Source: an uncultured Angelakisella sp.
GTDB taxonomy: Bacteria; Bacillota; Clostridia; Oscillospirales; Ruminococcaceae
Assembly (NCBI GenBank): GCA_910585535.1
Contig: CAJUFK010000138.1
Location: 1-7,933, forward strand
Length of the DNA: 7,933 nt
Reading direction: 5' to 3'
Within the stretch, counting starts at the first letter, position 1. The number at the start of each line of letters is the position of its first letter. The position numbers and the translations under genes are program-made. The notes below the pieces were generated by a model that saw only the letters and a list, made by a program, of their open reading frames with translations, was not told the origin of the DNA and ran no database searches. This document shows positions 1 to 6,055 of the stretch, piece after piece.

Positions 1-22
1 TAGGGCTTTGCCCGTCTATGAA

Positions 23-48
23 GAACCCCCGGCTTCGCCGGGGGGTTC
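23..48 (-). terminator. GC-rich hairpin, probable trxB terminator
   Basis: An almost perfect inverted repeat lies 11 bp beyond the trxB stop codon: GAACCCCCGGC (23-33), a TTC loop, and GCCGGGGGGTTC (37-48) with one unpaired G. Read on the minus strand it follows trxB directly, which is where an intrinsic terminator belongs. The T run after it is very short (TT, then CATAG), so termination may be weak. The hairpin could equally serve a convergent gene lying left of the window. A second tiny repeat, GGGC-TTT-GCCC, sits at 3-13. Nothing else can be assigned in the first 58 bases. Confidence 0.55.
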
Positions 49-58
49 CTATTGTGCG

Positions 59-973
59 CTATTTTACTGTCCCCACCACACCGGCGGCGCCCAGGGCGGC
101 CACAGCCCCGTCGGCGGCGGCGGTGACAATCTGGCGCACCGCTTTGGTCCGGGTGTCCCCGGCGGCGTAGACTCCGGGCTGGCTGGTGCGGCAGTCTTCC
201 CCCGCGACGATATACCCGGCCTTATCCAACTCCACCTGTCCGGCGAAGGCTTCGTTATCCGGCATCAGACCGACGGCCACAAACACTCCATCCGCCGCAA
301 GGGCGGTCTCCTCCCCGGTTTGGACGTTTTTCAGCCGCAGGCTCTCCACCTTGTTTTCCCCTTGGATCTCCTCCACCACGGTGTCGTAATGAAGAACGAT
401 GTTCTCCCGCTTTTCTACCGCCTGGACCAGGATGGCGCTCCCCCGGAAGGCGTCCCGCCGGTGGATAAGGTGAACCGTTGTGCAGTGGTTGGCCAGGAAA
501 AGGGCATCCTCCAGGGCGGTGTTCCCCCCGCCTACAATGGCGGTCACCTTGCCCTGGAAAAAGGCCCCGTCACAGGTGGCACAGTAGGAGACCCCCCGTC
601 CGGCCAGCCTCTCCTCCCCGGGACAGCCCAGCTGACGGCGCTTCACCCCGTTGGCCAGGATCACCGTTTTGGCCTCGTAACTCCCCCGGGAGGTGGTCAC
701 CACCTTGGGGTCGGTGTCCAGCTGGCAGGAGGTGGGTTCTTCCATCCGCACCTCCACCCCCAGCCCAGTCACCTGGTCGTGAAGGGCCATAGCCAGATCC
801 ACCCCGGTGATGCTGGCAATGCCGGGGTAGTTCTCCACCGTGGGGGTATTGATAACCTGCCCCCCGTAAATGGTCTTTTCCAGGACCAGCACCGAGACCC
901 CCGCCCGCTTGGCATAAAGGGCGGCGGTAAGGCCGGCGGGGCCTCCTCCCAAGATCAGAATATCGTACACCAT
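59..973 (-). CDS. trxB: Thioredoxin reductase (NADPH), FAD flavoprotein
   Basis: Cytosolic flavoenzyme that passes electrons from NADPH through FAD and a redox-active disulfide to thioredoxin. The 304 residues match the low-molecular-weight TrxB length. Visible in order: FAD-binding GGGPAG near residues 9-14, the active-site CATC at 131-134 inside SYCATCDGAFF, a second Rossmann motif GGGNTA at 148-153, the HRRDAFR signature at 171-177 that in this family contacts the NADPH 2'-phosphate, and the C-terminal FAD motif GVYAAGD at 267-273. The HRRxxxR motif argues for a true NADPH enzyme and against the ferredoxin- or flavin-dependent TrxB-like proteins common in clostridia (inference from family knowledge). 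The ATG at 973 is supported by AGGAGG at 981-986 seven bases away. No thioredoxin gene is in the window. A palindromic repeat begins only 11 bp upstream of the ribosome site, so no promoter of its own is visible. Confidence 0.95.
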   Translation of the reverse strand: MVYDILILGGGPAGLTAALYAKRAGVSVLVLEKTIYGGQVINTPTVENYPGIASITGVDLAMALHDQVTGLGVEVRMEEPTSCQLDTDPKVVTTSRGSYEAKTVILANGVKRRQLGCPGEERLAGRGVSYCATCDGAFFQGKVTAIVGGGNTALEDALFLANHCTTVHLIHRRDAFRGSAILVQAVEKRENIVLHYDTVVEEIQGENKVESLRLKNVQTGEETALAADGVFVAVGLMPDNEAFAGQVELDKAGYIVAGEDCRTSQPGVYAAGDTRTKAVRQIVTAAADGAVAALGAAGVVGTVK

Positions 974-980
974 AACAAAA

Positions 981-986
981 CCTCCT
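981..986 (-). promoter_or_regulatory. trxB ribosome binding site
   Basis: On the minus strand AGGAGG precedes the trxB ATG by seven bases, an ideal spacing. It matters because the repeat element starts just 11 bp further upstream, so this is essentially all that is left of the gene's own leader. Confidence 0.85.
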
Positions 987-997
987 GTTTTTGGGTT

Positions 998-1163
998 CTA
1001 GGGCGTGTCCCTAAAGTCAAGGCGCCCAGATTTTTCGCAAGGGAAGTGGGCTTGCAAGGAGAAAAGCGCAAGGCGTACTCGCGTACGGCGAGCATTTTCG
1101 ACGCGGCAAACCCCTTCCCTTGTAGAAAAAGATGGGGGCCGGGACTTTAGGGTCACGCCCTAG
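998..1163. repeat. 166-bp palindromic MITE-like element
   Basis: The sequence between the sirtuin and trxB genes is one long imperfect palindrome. Its ends are 21-bp inverted repeats, CTAGGGCGTG(T/A)CCCTAAAGTC, at 998-1018 and 1143-1163, differing at one position. Pairing continues inward through GGC(G/C)CCCA, a TTTTTC block, AAGGGAAG, TTGC, GAAAA and a final G(C)CGTAC near the centre (about 1075-1086), so two arms of 83 bases can fold on each other nearly to the middle. Both ends carry TA (999-1000 and 1161-1162), compatible with a TA target duplication as made by IS630/Tc1 or some IS5-family transposases; that origin is inference. It holds no open frame that looks like a gene. As RNA it would form a very stable hairpin on either strand and may affect readthrough from the sirtuin gene into trxB. 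Confidence 0.8.
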
Positions 1164-1182
1164 GGACACAATCTAGGTTTTC

Positions 1183-2280
1183 CTATTCTTCCTCAAAGCT
1201 GACGGTCATTCTGGCCGTCCCATAGGTCAGTGTTCCCAAACGGCTCCCCCACTTCCGTTCCACCCGGATCTCCTCCTTCTCAAAGCGCATCCGAAGGAGA
1301 AGATCGGTGGGGGCGGGAAGATCTTTCAGAACGATGCTTAAAAGGTAATCCGCTTCCAGTTCCGCCAGCATCATATCGTCATCTTCTCCAAAGGCGGCGT
1401 ACCTGGAGCCGTCAGCCAGCATATCCAGAAGGATCTCGGCGGAACAGGTTTTCTCTTTCTCCTGGATCTTTAGGGCAAAAAGAGGAGAGGCGGTATAGCT
1501 TTCCGGAAGGTTCTCTTCAAGATAAGCCCGGACTGCAGCGGCGCGCTCCCCCTCCCACAGGGCCTGGAACACCTCCCCGATGGGAGCGGTGAGGAGCAGG
1601 GTGGCCTGGGCGTCTCTGGGGGTGGGGCTGCGGTTAATGACCACCAGCTCCTCCCCCCGGTAATAGTTGATAAGCCCCGCCGCCGGGTAGACTCCCAGGC
1701 TGGTTCCCCCGATGATAAGGAGCCCCGCCTGGGCGATGTCCTCCGCCGCCCCCTGAAGGACGGCGCTGTCCAGTCCCTCTTCGTAGAGGACCACCTCCGG
1801 TTTGACGATGCCGCCGCAGGGGCACCGGGGGATGCCCTGGGCCTCCTTGACAAACCGGACTGAGAACTCCCTGCCGCAGGCAAGGCACCGGTTCCGGTGG
1901 ACCGAACCATGAAGCTCCCAGACCCTTCGGCTCCCCGCTGCCTGATGGAGGCCGTCGATATTCTGGGTGACAACAGAAAGCAGCTTCCCCTCCCGCTCCA
2001 GCCGGGCCAGGCCCCGATGGGCGGCGTTGGGCTCCGCCTCCAGCCAAAGCATCTTTTGGCGGTAGAAGCGGTAAAACTCCTGGGTCTTTTGGGTAAAGAA
2101 GGAGTGGCTGACGATCTCCTCCGGGGGGTAGTCCCACTCCTGGCGGTAGAGGCCGTCCTGGCTGCGAAAGTCAGGGATGCCGCTTTCGGTGGAGACCCCC
2201 GCCCCGCCGAAAAAGACGATGTTTTCACTTTGGCCAATAAGTTCCCGCAGGCGGGAAAGACCAGGGATCTTTTCAGGCAT
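1183..2280 (-). CDS. SIR2-family NAD-dependent protein deacylase with C-terminal extension
   Basis: Sirtuin that would remove acyl groups from lysines using NAD+, giving nicotinamide and O-acyl-ADP-ribose. Visible: the NAD-binding GAGVSTESGIPDFRS at 26-40, TQNIDGLH at 105-112, catalytic His124 in WELHGS, zinc ligands C132, C135, C153 and C155 (second pair is CxC, CPCGG), PEVVLYEE near 161-168, GGTSLGVYPA at 191-200 and VINRSPTP at 214-221. Those features end by about residue 254, the usual length of a bacterial CobB-type enzyme; the remaining 110 or so residues are an added region I do not recognise. At the acyl-pocket position where desuccinylases such as E. coli CobB and SIRT5 have Y-x-x-R, this protein has Y70-x-x-Y73, which favours deacetylation (inference). 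The ATG at 2280 has a modest site, AGGAAGAG, about nine bases upstream. It lies 135 bp after recG on the same strand with no clear promoter, so it may be co-transcribed. Confidence 0.92.
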   Translation of the reverse strand: MPEKIPGLSRLRELIGQSENIVFFGGAGVSTESGIPDFRSQDGLYRQEWDYPPEEIVSHSFFTQKTQEFYRFYRQKMLWLEAEPNAAHRGLARLEREGKLLSVVTQNIDGLHQAAGSRRVWELHGSVHRNRCLACGREFSVRFVKEAQGIPRCPCGGIVKPEVVLYEEGLDSAVLQGAAEDIAQAGLLIIGGTSLGVYPAAGLINYYRGEELVVINRSPTPRDAQATLLLTAPIGEVFQALWEGERAAAVRAYLEENLPESYTASPLFALKIQEKEKTCSAEILLDMLADGSRYAAFGEDDDMMLAELEADYLLSIVLKDLPAPTDLLLRMRFEKEEIRVERKWGSRLGTLTYGTARMTVSFEEE

Positions 2281-2415
2281 AGTGATTCTCTTCCTTTCTT
2301 TGGTTTTCCAGAAAAACGCCTATCCTCCACAGGCCCAAAGGAGCGTCCCCCTGCAGGGTCCTGAGGTCCTTTGTCCCGCTGTTGTTGTTTTGACTTGTGC
2401 CTGGAGACTTGGCGT

Positions 2416-4455
2416 CTACATCCCACCTGCCACCAGCCCGGTCATCTTGGCCACCTTTTCTGCCAGTTCCGGCATCGCCTCCAGCCCCGGATCCTCCTCC
2501 AGCAGCCGTTCCGACACCTGCTGCGCCCGGTACAGCACCTGCCCGTCCGCCGCCAGGTCGGCAATCTGTAATTGAGGCAAACCGTGCTGCCGCATCCCAA
2601 AGAAATCCCCCGGCCCGCGGGTCCGCAAATCGTATTCCGCAACCTTAAACCCATCCCCCGTTGCGGTCATATATCGCAGCCGCTCCCGGGCGGCATCCCC
2701 CTTGGCGTCGGAAAGAAGGATACAGCAGGACGGAGCCGTTCCCCGCCCTACCCGGCCCCGCAGCTGGTGCAGCTGGCTTAACCCGAACCGGTCGGCGTTC
2801 TCAATCAGGATGATAACCGCATTGGGCACATCCACCCCCACCTCGATGACGGTGGTGGAGATCAGCAGCTGGGTCTCCCCGGCGGCAAAGGCGGCCATGG
2901 CGGCTTCCTTCTCCTTCCCCTTCATCTTGCCATGGAGCAGCCCCAGCCGGTACCCTGCAAAGGGCCCCCGCTTCAGCTCCTCGAAGTAGGCGGCGGCGGC
3001 CTTAAGCCCCGGGACCCCTTCCCCTGTCTCGTCCTCCTCCACCAAAGGGCAGACGATGTACCCCTGGTACCCCTGGTCCAGGTGCTTTTTGATGTACCCA
3101 AAGGCACGCTGCCGCTTATCCCCCCCGATGTAGTAGGTGGCAATCTTCTGCCGCCCCGGAGGCAGTTCATCAATGACCGAAAGCTCCAGGTCTCCATAGA
3201 TAATCAGTCCCAGCGTCCTGGGGATGGGGGTAGCGGACATAACCAGGACGTTGGTACCCTGGCTCTTGCCTGAAAGGGTCATCCGCTGGGCCACTCCGAA
3301 GCGGTGCTGCTCATCGGTGACCACCAGACCCAGATCCCGGAACACTGTGTCCCCGGTGATAAGGGCGTGGGTGCCGATGATAAGGTCGATCTCCCCCTTT
3401 TTCAGCGCCGCCTTCCGCTCCCGCTTCTCCTTGGCGGTACAGGACCCCGTAAGGAGCCCCAGGCGCATCCCCAACCCCTCCAGGAGAGGGGTCAGGCTTT
3501 TGCAGTGCTGTTCCGCCAGGATCTCGGTGGGAGCCATCAGGGCGCTTTGGCGGCCGTTCTTCCAGGCAAACCAGCAGCAGGCGGCGGCTACCATCGTCTT
3601 GCCGCTCCCTACATCCCCCTGGACCAGGCGGTTCATGGGGGCGTCGGAACAGAGGTCCTCCACCGCCTCCCCAATGGCCCGTTTCTGGGCCCCGGTGAGG
3701 GGAAAGGACAGGGCGGCATAAAAGGGCGTCAGTTCCACCGGAGCCATAGGCTGGATCCGCTCTCTCAGACGGCCCCGCTTCATCTGGGAGAAGCTGATGC
3801 TCAGGGTCAGCAGCTCGTCAAAGACCAGACGGCTGCGGGCGATGGTCACTTCCTCCGGGGATCGGGGGCTATGGATGATTCGCAGGGCGTAATCCAGGGT
3901 GCAGAGGTGGTTCTCCTTCCGGATCCAGTCCGGGAGAGGGTCCGGGATCTCCTTCAGGGCTGCCAAAGCAGTGGCCGTGTCCTTTGCAATCCCCCGGCTG
4001 GTGAGTCCTGCGGTGAGGGGATAAACCGGCGCCAGGCCCCGGGTATCCCCGGGGTAGATGGCGGGGGCGTTCATCTCCCGGCGGGTCAGCGATCCCTCCA
4101 CCCGCCCGTAAAAGAGGTACTCCTGCCCTTCCTGGAGGCCGGCAACTGTATATTTCCCGTTAAAAAAGGTCAAAGTAATGGTATCCTCACCGTCCACCCC
4201 CAAAAGCTTTTGGATGGTAAGCCCCTGGCGGAGGCGGTGTTCCATCCCCTTGTTCCCCAGAATTCCACGCACTGCCTGCCGCTCCCCCAGGGTCGTCCGC
4301 CCGATGGGGAGGGGGTTCCGCAGGTCGATATACTCCCGGGGGACATGGCGGAGGAGGTCCTCCACGGTGGAAATACCCAGCTTCTGGTATTTTTTCATCC
4401 GCTGCTCCCCTACCCCCCGCAAAAAACGGACTTCGCTTTTTAAGGTGATTCCCAT
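2416..4455 (-). CDS. recG: ATP-dependent DNA helicase RecG
   Basis: Superfamily 2 double-stranded DNA translocase that remodels stalled replication forks and Holliday junctions. The 679 residues fit the RecG family. Order of domains: an N-terminal wedge/OB region (about 1-150, with GVGEQRMKKYQKLGI near 14-28 and the HVPREYIDLR stretch at 37-46), then the helicase core with Walker A GDVGSGKT at 280-287, motif II DEQHRFG at 381-387, motif III MSATPIPRT at 406-414, STTVIEVGVDVPNA at 533-546 and motif VI QLHQLRGRVGRG at 561-572, and the RecG-specific tail RTRGPGDFFGMRQHG at 611-625. The frame is open further upstream to 4638, but that part crosses the promoters and overlaps the tRNA leader; the ATG at 4455 begins the conserved region and has AAGGAGG eight bases upstream. 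Divergent from tRNA-Lys; its own promoter lies at 4486-4514. It ends GGM-TAG with no strong terminator before the sirtuin gene. Confidence 0.96.
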   Translation of the reverse strand: MGITLKSEVRFLRGVGEQRMKKYQKLGISTVEDLLRHVPREYIDLRNPLPIGRTTLGERQAVRGILGNKGMEHRLRQGLTIQKLLGVDGEDTITLTFFNGKYTVAGLQEGQEYLFYGRVEGSLTRREMNAPAIYPGDTRGLAPVYPLTAGLTSRGIAKDTATALAALKEIPDPLPDWIRKENHLCTLDYALRIIHSPRSPEEVTIARSRLVFDELLTLSISFSQMKRGRLRERIQPMAPVELTPFYAALSFPLTGAQKRAIGEAVEDLCSDAPMNRLVQGDVGSGKTMVAAACCWFAWKNGRQSALMAPTEILAEQHCKSLTPLLEGLGMRLGLLTGSCTAKEKRERKAALKKGEIDLIIGTHALITGDTVFRDLGLVVTDEQHRFGVAQRMTLSGKSQGTNVLVMSATPIPRTLGLIIYGDLELSVIDELPPGRQKIATYYIGGDKRQRAFGYIKKHLDQGYQGYIVCPLVEEDETGEGVPGLKAAAAYFEELKRGPFAGYRLGLLHGKMKGKEKEAAMAAFAAGETQLLISTTVIEVGVDVPNAVIILIENADRFGLSQLHQLRGRVGRGTAPSCCILLSDAKGDAARERLRYMTATGDGFKVAEYDLRTRGPGDFFGMRQHGLPQLQIADLAADGQVLYRAQQVSERLLEEDPGLEAMPELAEKVAKMTGLVAGGM

Positions 4456-4462
4456 GGCGGTC

Positions 4463-4469
4463 CCTCCTT
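4463..4469 (-). promoter_or_regulatory. recG ribosome binding site, decides the start
   Basis: Minus-strand AAGGAGG lies seven bases before the ATG at 4455. This fixes the recG start and excludes a 61-residue longer reading that would start at 4638 and run through the recG promoter. Confidence 0.8.
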
Positions 4470-4485
4470 TCTCCTTTGTTTTTCT

Positions 4486-4514
4486 ATTATAAACCAAAAA
4501 CGTCTGTTTGTCAT
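4486..4514 (-). promoter_or_regulatory. recG promoter, sigma-A type
   Basis: On the minus strand ATGACA (4509-4514) and TATAAT (4486-4491) are separated by exactly 17 bases. The -10 box is perfect and the -35 box differs from TTGACA at one base. Transcription should start near 4479, giving a leader of about 25 bases that contains the ribosome site. Confidence 0.7.
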
Positions 4515-4568
4515 GCCCTTGGGGCAAAATGATTTTCCTGCCTCTCCCCCAAAAATTGCCGGAAAAGG

Positions 4569-4597
4569 TTGACAAAACATGGAGCGGTTGGTATAAT
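4569..4597 (+). promoter_or_regulatory. tRNA-Lys promoter, full consensus
   Basis: TTGACA (4569-4574), a 17-base spacer and TATAAT (4592-4597) match the sigma-A consensus at all twelve positions. Transcription should begin near 4604, about 28 bases before the mature tRNA 5' end. Such a strong promoter is expected for a stable RNA gene. It stands back to back with the recG promoter. Confidence 0.85.
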
Positions 4598-4631
4598 AAT
4601 AAAGCTGTCCAAAAAGGGCAGATTTTCCCGT

Positions 4632-4707
4632 GATCCATTAGCTCAGTTGGCAGAGCATTTGACTTTTAATCAAAGGGTCCGGAGTTCGAACCTCCGATGG
4701 ATCACCA
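4632..4707 (+). tRNA. tRNA-Lys (anticodon UUU)
   Basis: A complete 76-base cloverleaf with CCA encoded in the gene. Acceptor arms GATCCAT (4632-4638) and ATGGATC (4697-4703) pair fully; discriminator A at 4704; D arm GCTC/GAGC; anticodon stem TTTGA/TCAAA around the loop CTTTTAA, which puts UUU at positions 34-36; variable loop GGGTC; T stem CGGAG/CTCCG around TTCGAAC. Anticodon UUU reads lysine codons AAA and AAG. The gene is monocistronic, with its own promoter and terminator. The cognate synthetase gene lysS begins about 2.5 kb downstream. Confidence 0.97.
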
Positions 4708-4708
4708 C

Positions 4709-4730
4709 GGCGTGGCCGCCGAGGCACGCC
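4709..4730 (+). other. Hairpin in the tRNA-Lys 3' trailer
   Basis: One base after the encoded CCA is an inverted repeat: GGCGT with ACGCC, then GCC with GGC, one bulged G and a five-base loop. It has no following T run, so it is not a terminator. In the precursor RNA it may bound 3' processing or simply extend the terminator structure; this role is inference. Confidence 0.5.
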
Positions 4731-4736
4731 CTACCC

Positions 4737-4768
4737 GCCCCCCTCAAAAGAGGGGGGCTTTGCCTTTG
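4737..4768 (+). terminator. tRNA-Lys intrinsic terminator
   Basis: GCCCCCCTC (4737-4745), loop AAAA, GAGGGGGGC (4750-4758), a perfect nine-base-pair stem, followed by the T-rich stretch TTTGCCTTTG. It closes the tRNA-Lys transcript 30 bases after the mature 3' end. Between it and the next promoter at 4921 there is about 150 bp in which I see no gene; a weak hairpin there (4813-4836) is not convincing. Confidence 0.85.
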
Positions 4769-4920
4769 TGCAGAATCTTAATGGCTGCCCAATGTTTTAT
4801 ACTGGTAGCAAAGCCCGATGCGTTTTCGCCCTGGGCATTTTGCTGAATAAGGGGGCGGGCTTGGAACCGGTCTTTTATCCGGACAAAACCGCTTGGGAAT
4901 CAGCTTTTTGCGGCTTTTTC

Positions 4921-4949
4921 TTGACAGATTCCTATTTTTACCGTATAAT
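4921..4949 (+). promoter_or_regulatory. Promoter of the FIST-MCP operon, full consensus
   Basis: TTGACA (4921-4926), 17-base spacer, TATAAT (4944-4949): twelve of twelve positions match sigma-A. Start of transcription should be near 4956, giving a leader of about 28 bases. It does not resemble the sigma-28 type boxes (TAAA and GCCGATAA) usual for flagellar and chemotaxis genes. Confidence 0.8.
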
Positions 4950-4984
4950 AAATTGTTCATAAAATTCAGCGGGAGGGCATCGGC

Positions 4985-6040
4985 ATGAAGCAGTTTTTTG
5001 GCATGAGTCAGCGGGGAAATCTGGAGGAGGCGCTCCAGGGTCTCCGTCAGCCCCAATTCATCATGCTGCTTTCCAATAAGGGCCAGTTTGAAGATCATGT
5101 GGCGGCGTTGGAAAAGCGGTTCCCCGGTATTCCCAGCATCGGATGTATCGGCATGAGTTATCAAAACAGCGTGGTGGAAAACGGCGTGGGGATTATTGCC
5201 TTTACCGAGGGCGTCACCGCTACCGCCAACGTCCTCGAGCAGGCGTCCTCCATGCCGGTAAAGTACATACAGCGGTTGGAACAGGATATGCAGGCGGTGG
5301 GCGGCTCCAGCCGGGATACCGTCTGTATCGACTTCTGTTCCGGCAACGACGCCTGTGTCCTTACCACCATCTACACCGCCCTGAGCAAGCGGGGCATCTC
5401 TCTGGTAGGAGGCACCGGCGACCAGGGGATGGTATCCGCCAATGGCCGGGTTTACCGGGATGCGGTGGCTTACGCCCTGGTGCGTAACCAGAATGGCCGG
5501 GTAAAGACCTACAAGGAAAACATTTACCACCAGCTGGGAAATTACCGCTTTGTGGCTTCCGATACCGACCGGGCCAATTATGTCCTGGGGGCGCTGAACG
5601 GCAAAAGCGCCAAACAGGTCTATAAGGACATCCTCCATGTCACCGATGAGGAGATCCTCACCCGGACCTTCCAAAATCCCTTTGGCAAGATAAACGGGGA
5701 CGACACCTGCATCATCTCCATCAAGGAGGTTCGGGGCAACGCCCTGGCCTGCTTCCGACAGGTAAATGACTCCGACGTCCTGATCCTGCTGGAGCTGGGA
5801 GATTATCGAGCCATCGTGCAAAACACCATCCGGCAGATCTGCCAGGATTTCCCCCGCCGGTCGGCCATCTTCTCGGTGAACTGCCTGTTCCGTTACAAGC
5901 TGTTTTCGGAACAGGGCTATATGCAGAACTATCTCCACGATATGTCAGCTTTGGGCAACCACGTGGGCTTTGTGGGGTACGGCGAGCATTACAACAACCG
6001 GTTTGTCAATCAGTCCATGACCTGCGTGGTCTTTGAGTAA
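4985..6040 (+). CDS. FIST-domain cytosolic sensor protein (FIST_N plus FIST_C)
   Basis: A 351-residue soluble protein with no signal peptide or membrane segment. It fits the FIST family, a ligand-sensing fold named for its links to signal transduction in bacteria and to F-box proteins in eukaryotes and predicted to bind small molecules such as amino acids; the ligand here is unknown. The FIST_N region spans about 24-190, with GIPSIGCIGMSY at 48-59 and ISLVGGTGDQG at 138-148 followed by RVYRDAVAYALV. The FIST_C region covers about 200-350 and ends with the typical GFVGYGEHYNNRF at 328-340 before a final beta strand. No output domain (kinase, GGDEF, MCP) is fused. ATG at 4985 follows GGGAGG at 4971-4976. 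The next gene, an MCP, starts 15 bases after its TAA, so the two form an operon and probably one signalling unit (inference). The family call rests on motif recall without a profile search. Confidence 0.8.
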   Translation: MKQFFGMSQRGNLEEALQGLRQPQFIMLLSNKGQFEDHVAALEKRFPGIPSIGCIGMSYQNSVVENGVGIIAFTEGVTATANVLEQASSMPVKYIQRLEQDMQAVGGSSRDTVCIDFCSGNDACVLTTIYTALSKRGISLVGGTGDQGMVSANGRVYRDAVAYALVRNQNGRVKTYKENIYHQLGNYRFVASDTDRANYVLGALNGKSAKQVYKDILHVTDEEILTRTFQNPFGKINGDDTCIISIKEVRGNALACFRQVNDSDVLILLELGDYRAIVQNTIRQICQDFPRRSAIFSVNCLFRYKLFSEQGYMQNYLHDMSALGNHVGFVGYGEHYNNRFVNQSMTCVVFE

Positions 6041-6055
6041 AGGGAGGGAACACCG

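Noticed and set aside
8..1150. Long plus-strand open frame opposite trxB
   Set aside because: It is antisense to a clearly identified TrxB, is rich in Pro/Gly/His as expected of a GC-rich shadow frame, and crosses the palindromic element.
2316..2348. Possible minus-strand terminator between recG and the sirtuin (ACG..CTCC / GGAG..GCGTTTTT)
   Set aside because: The T run is present but the stem is split by large unpaired stretches; too weak to call, though it could reduce readthrough.
4456..4638. Possible 61-residue N-terminal extension of RecG
   Set aside because: The frame stays open, but it covers the recG -10 and -35 boxes and the tRNA promoter, has no family resemblance, and the ATG at 4455 has an excellent ribosome site.
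4813..4836. Hairpin GCCC/GGGC with inner GCG-TTTT-CGC
   Set aside because: Interrupted by a three-by-three internal loop and followed by only a short T run; no gene ends just before it.
4768..4962. 64-codon plus-strand open frame between tRNA-Lys and the FIST gene
   Set aside because: It runs through the FIST promoter boxes, lacks a ribosome site (it begins at the tail of the tRNA terminator) and has no recognisable features.
4778..5938. Long minus-strand open frame opposite the FIST gene
   Set aside because: Shadow of the FIST coding region by codon bias; its N-terminal and C-terminal parts have no family motif and it runs across the FIST promoter.
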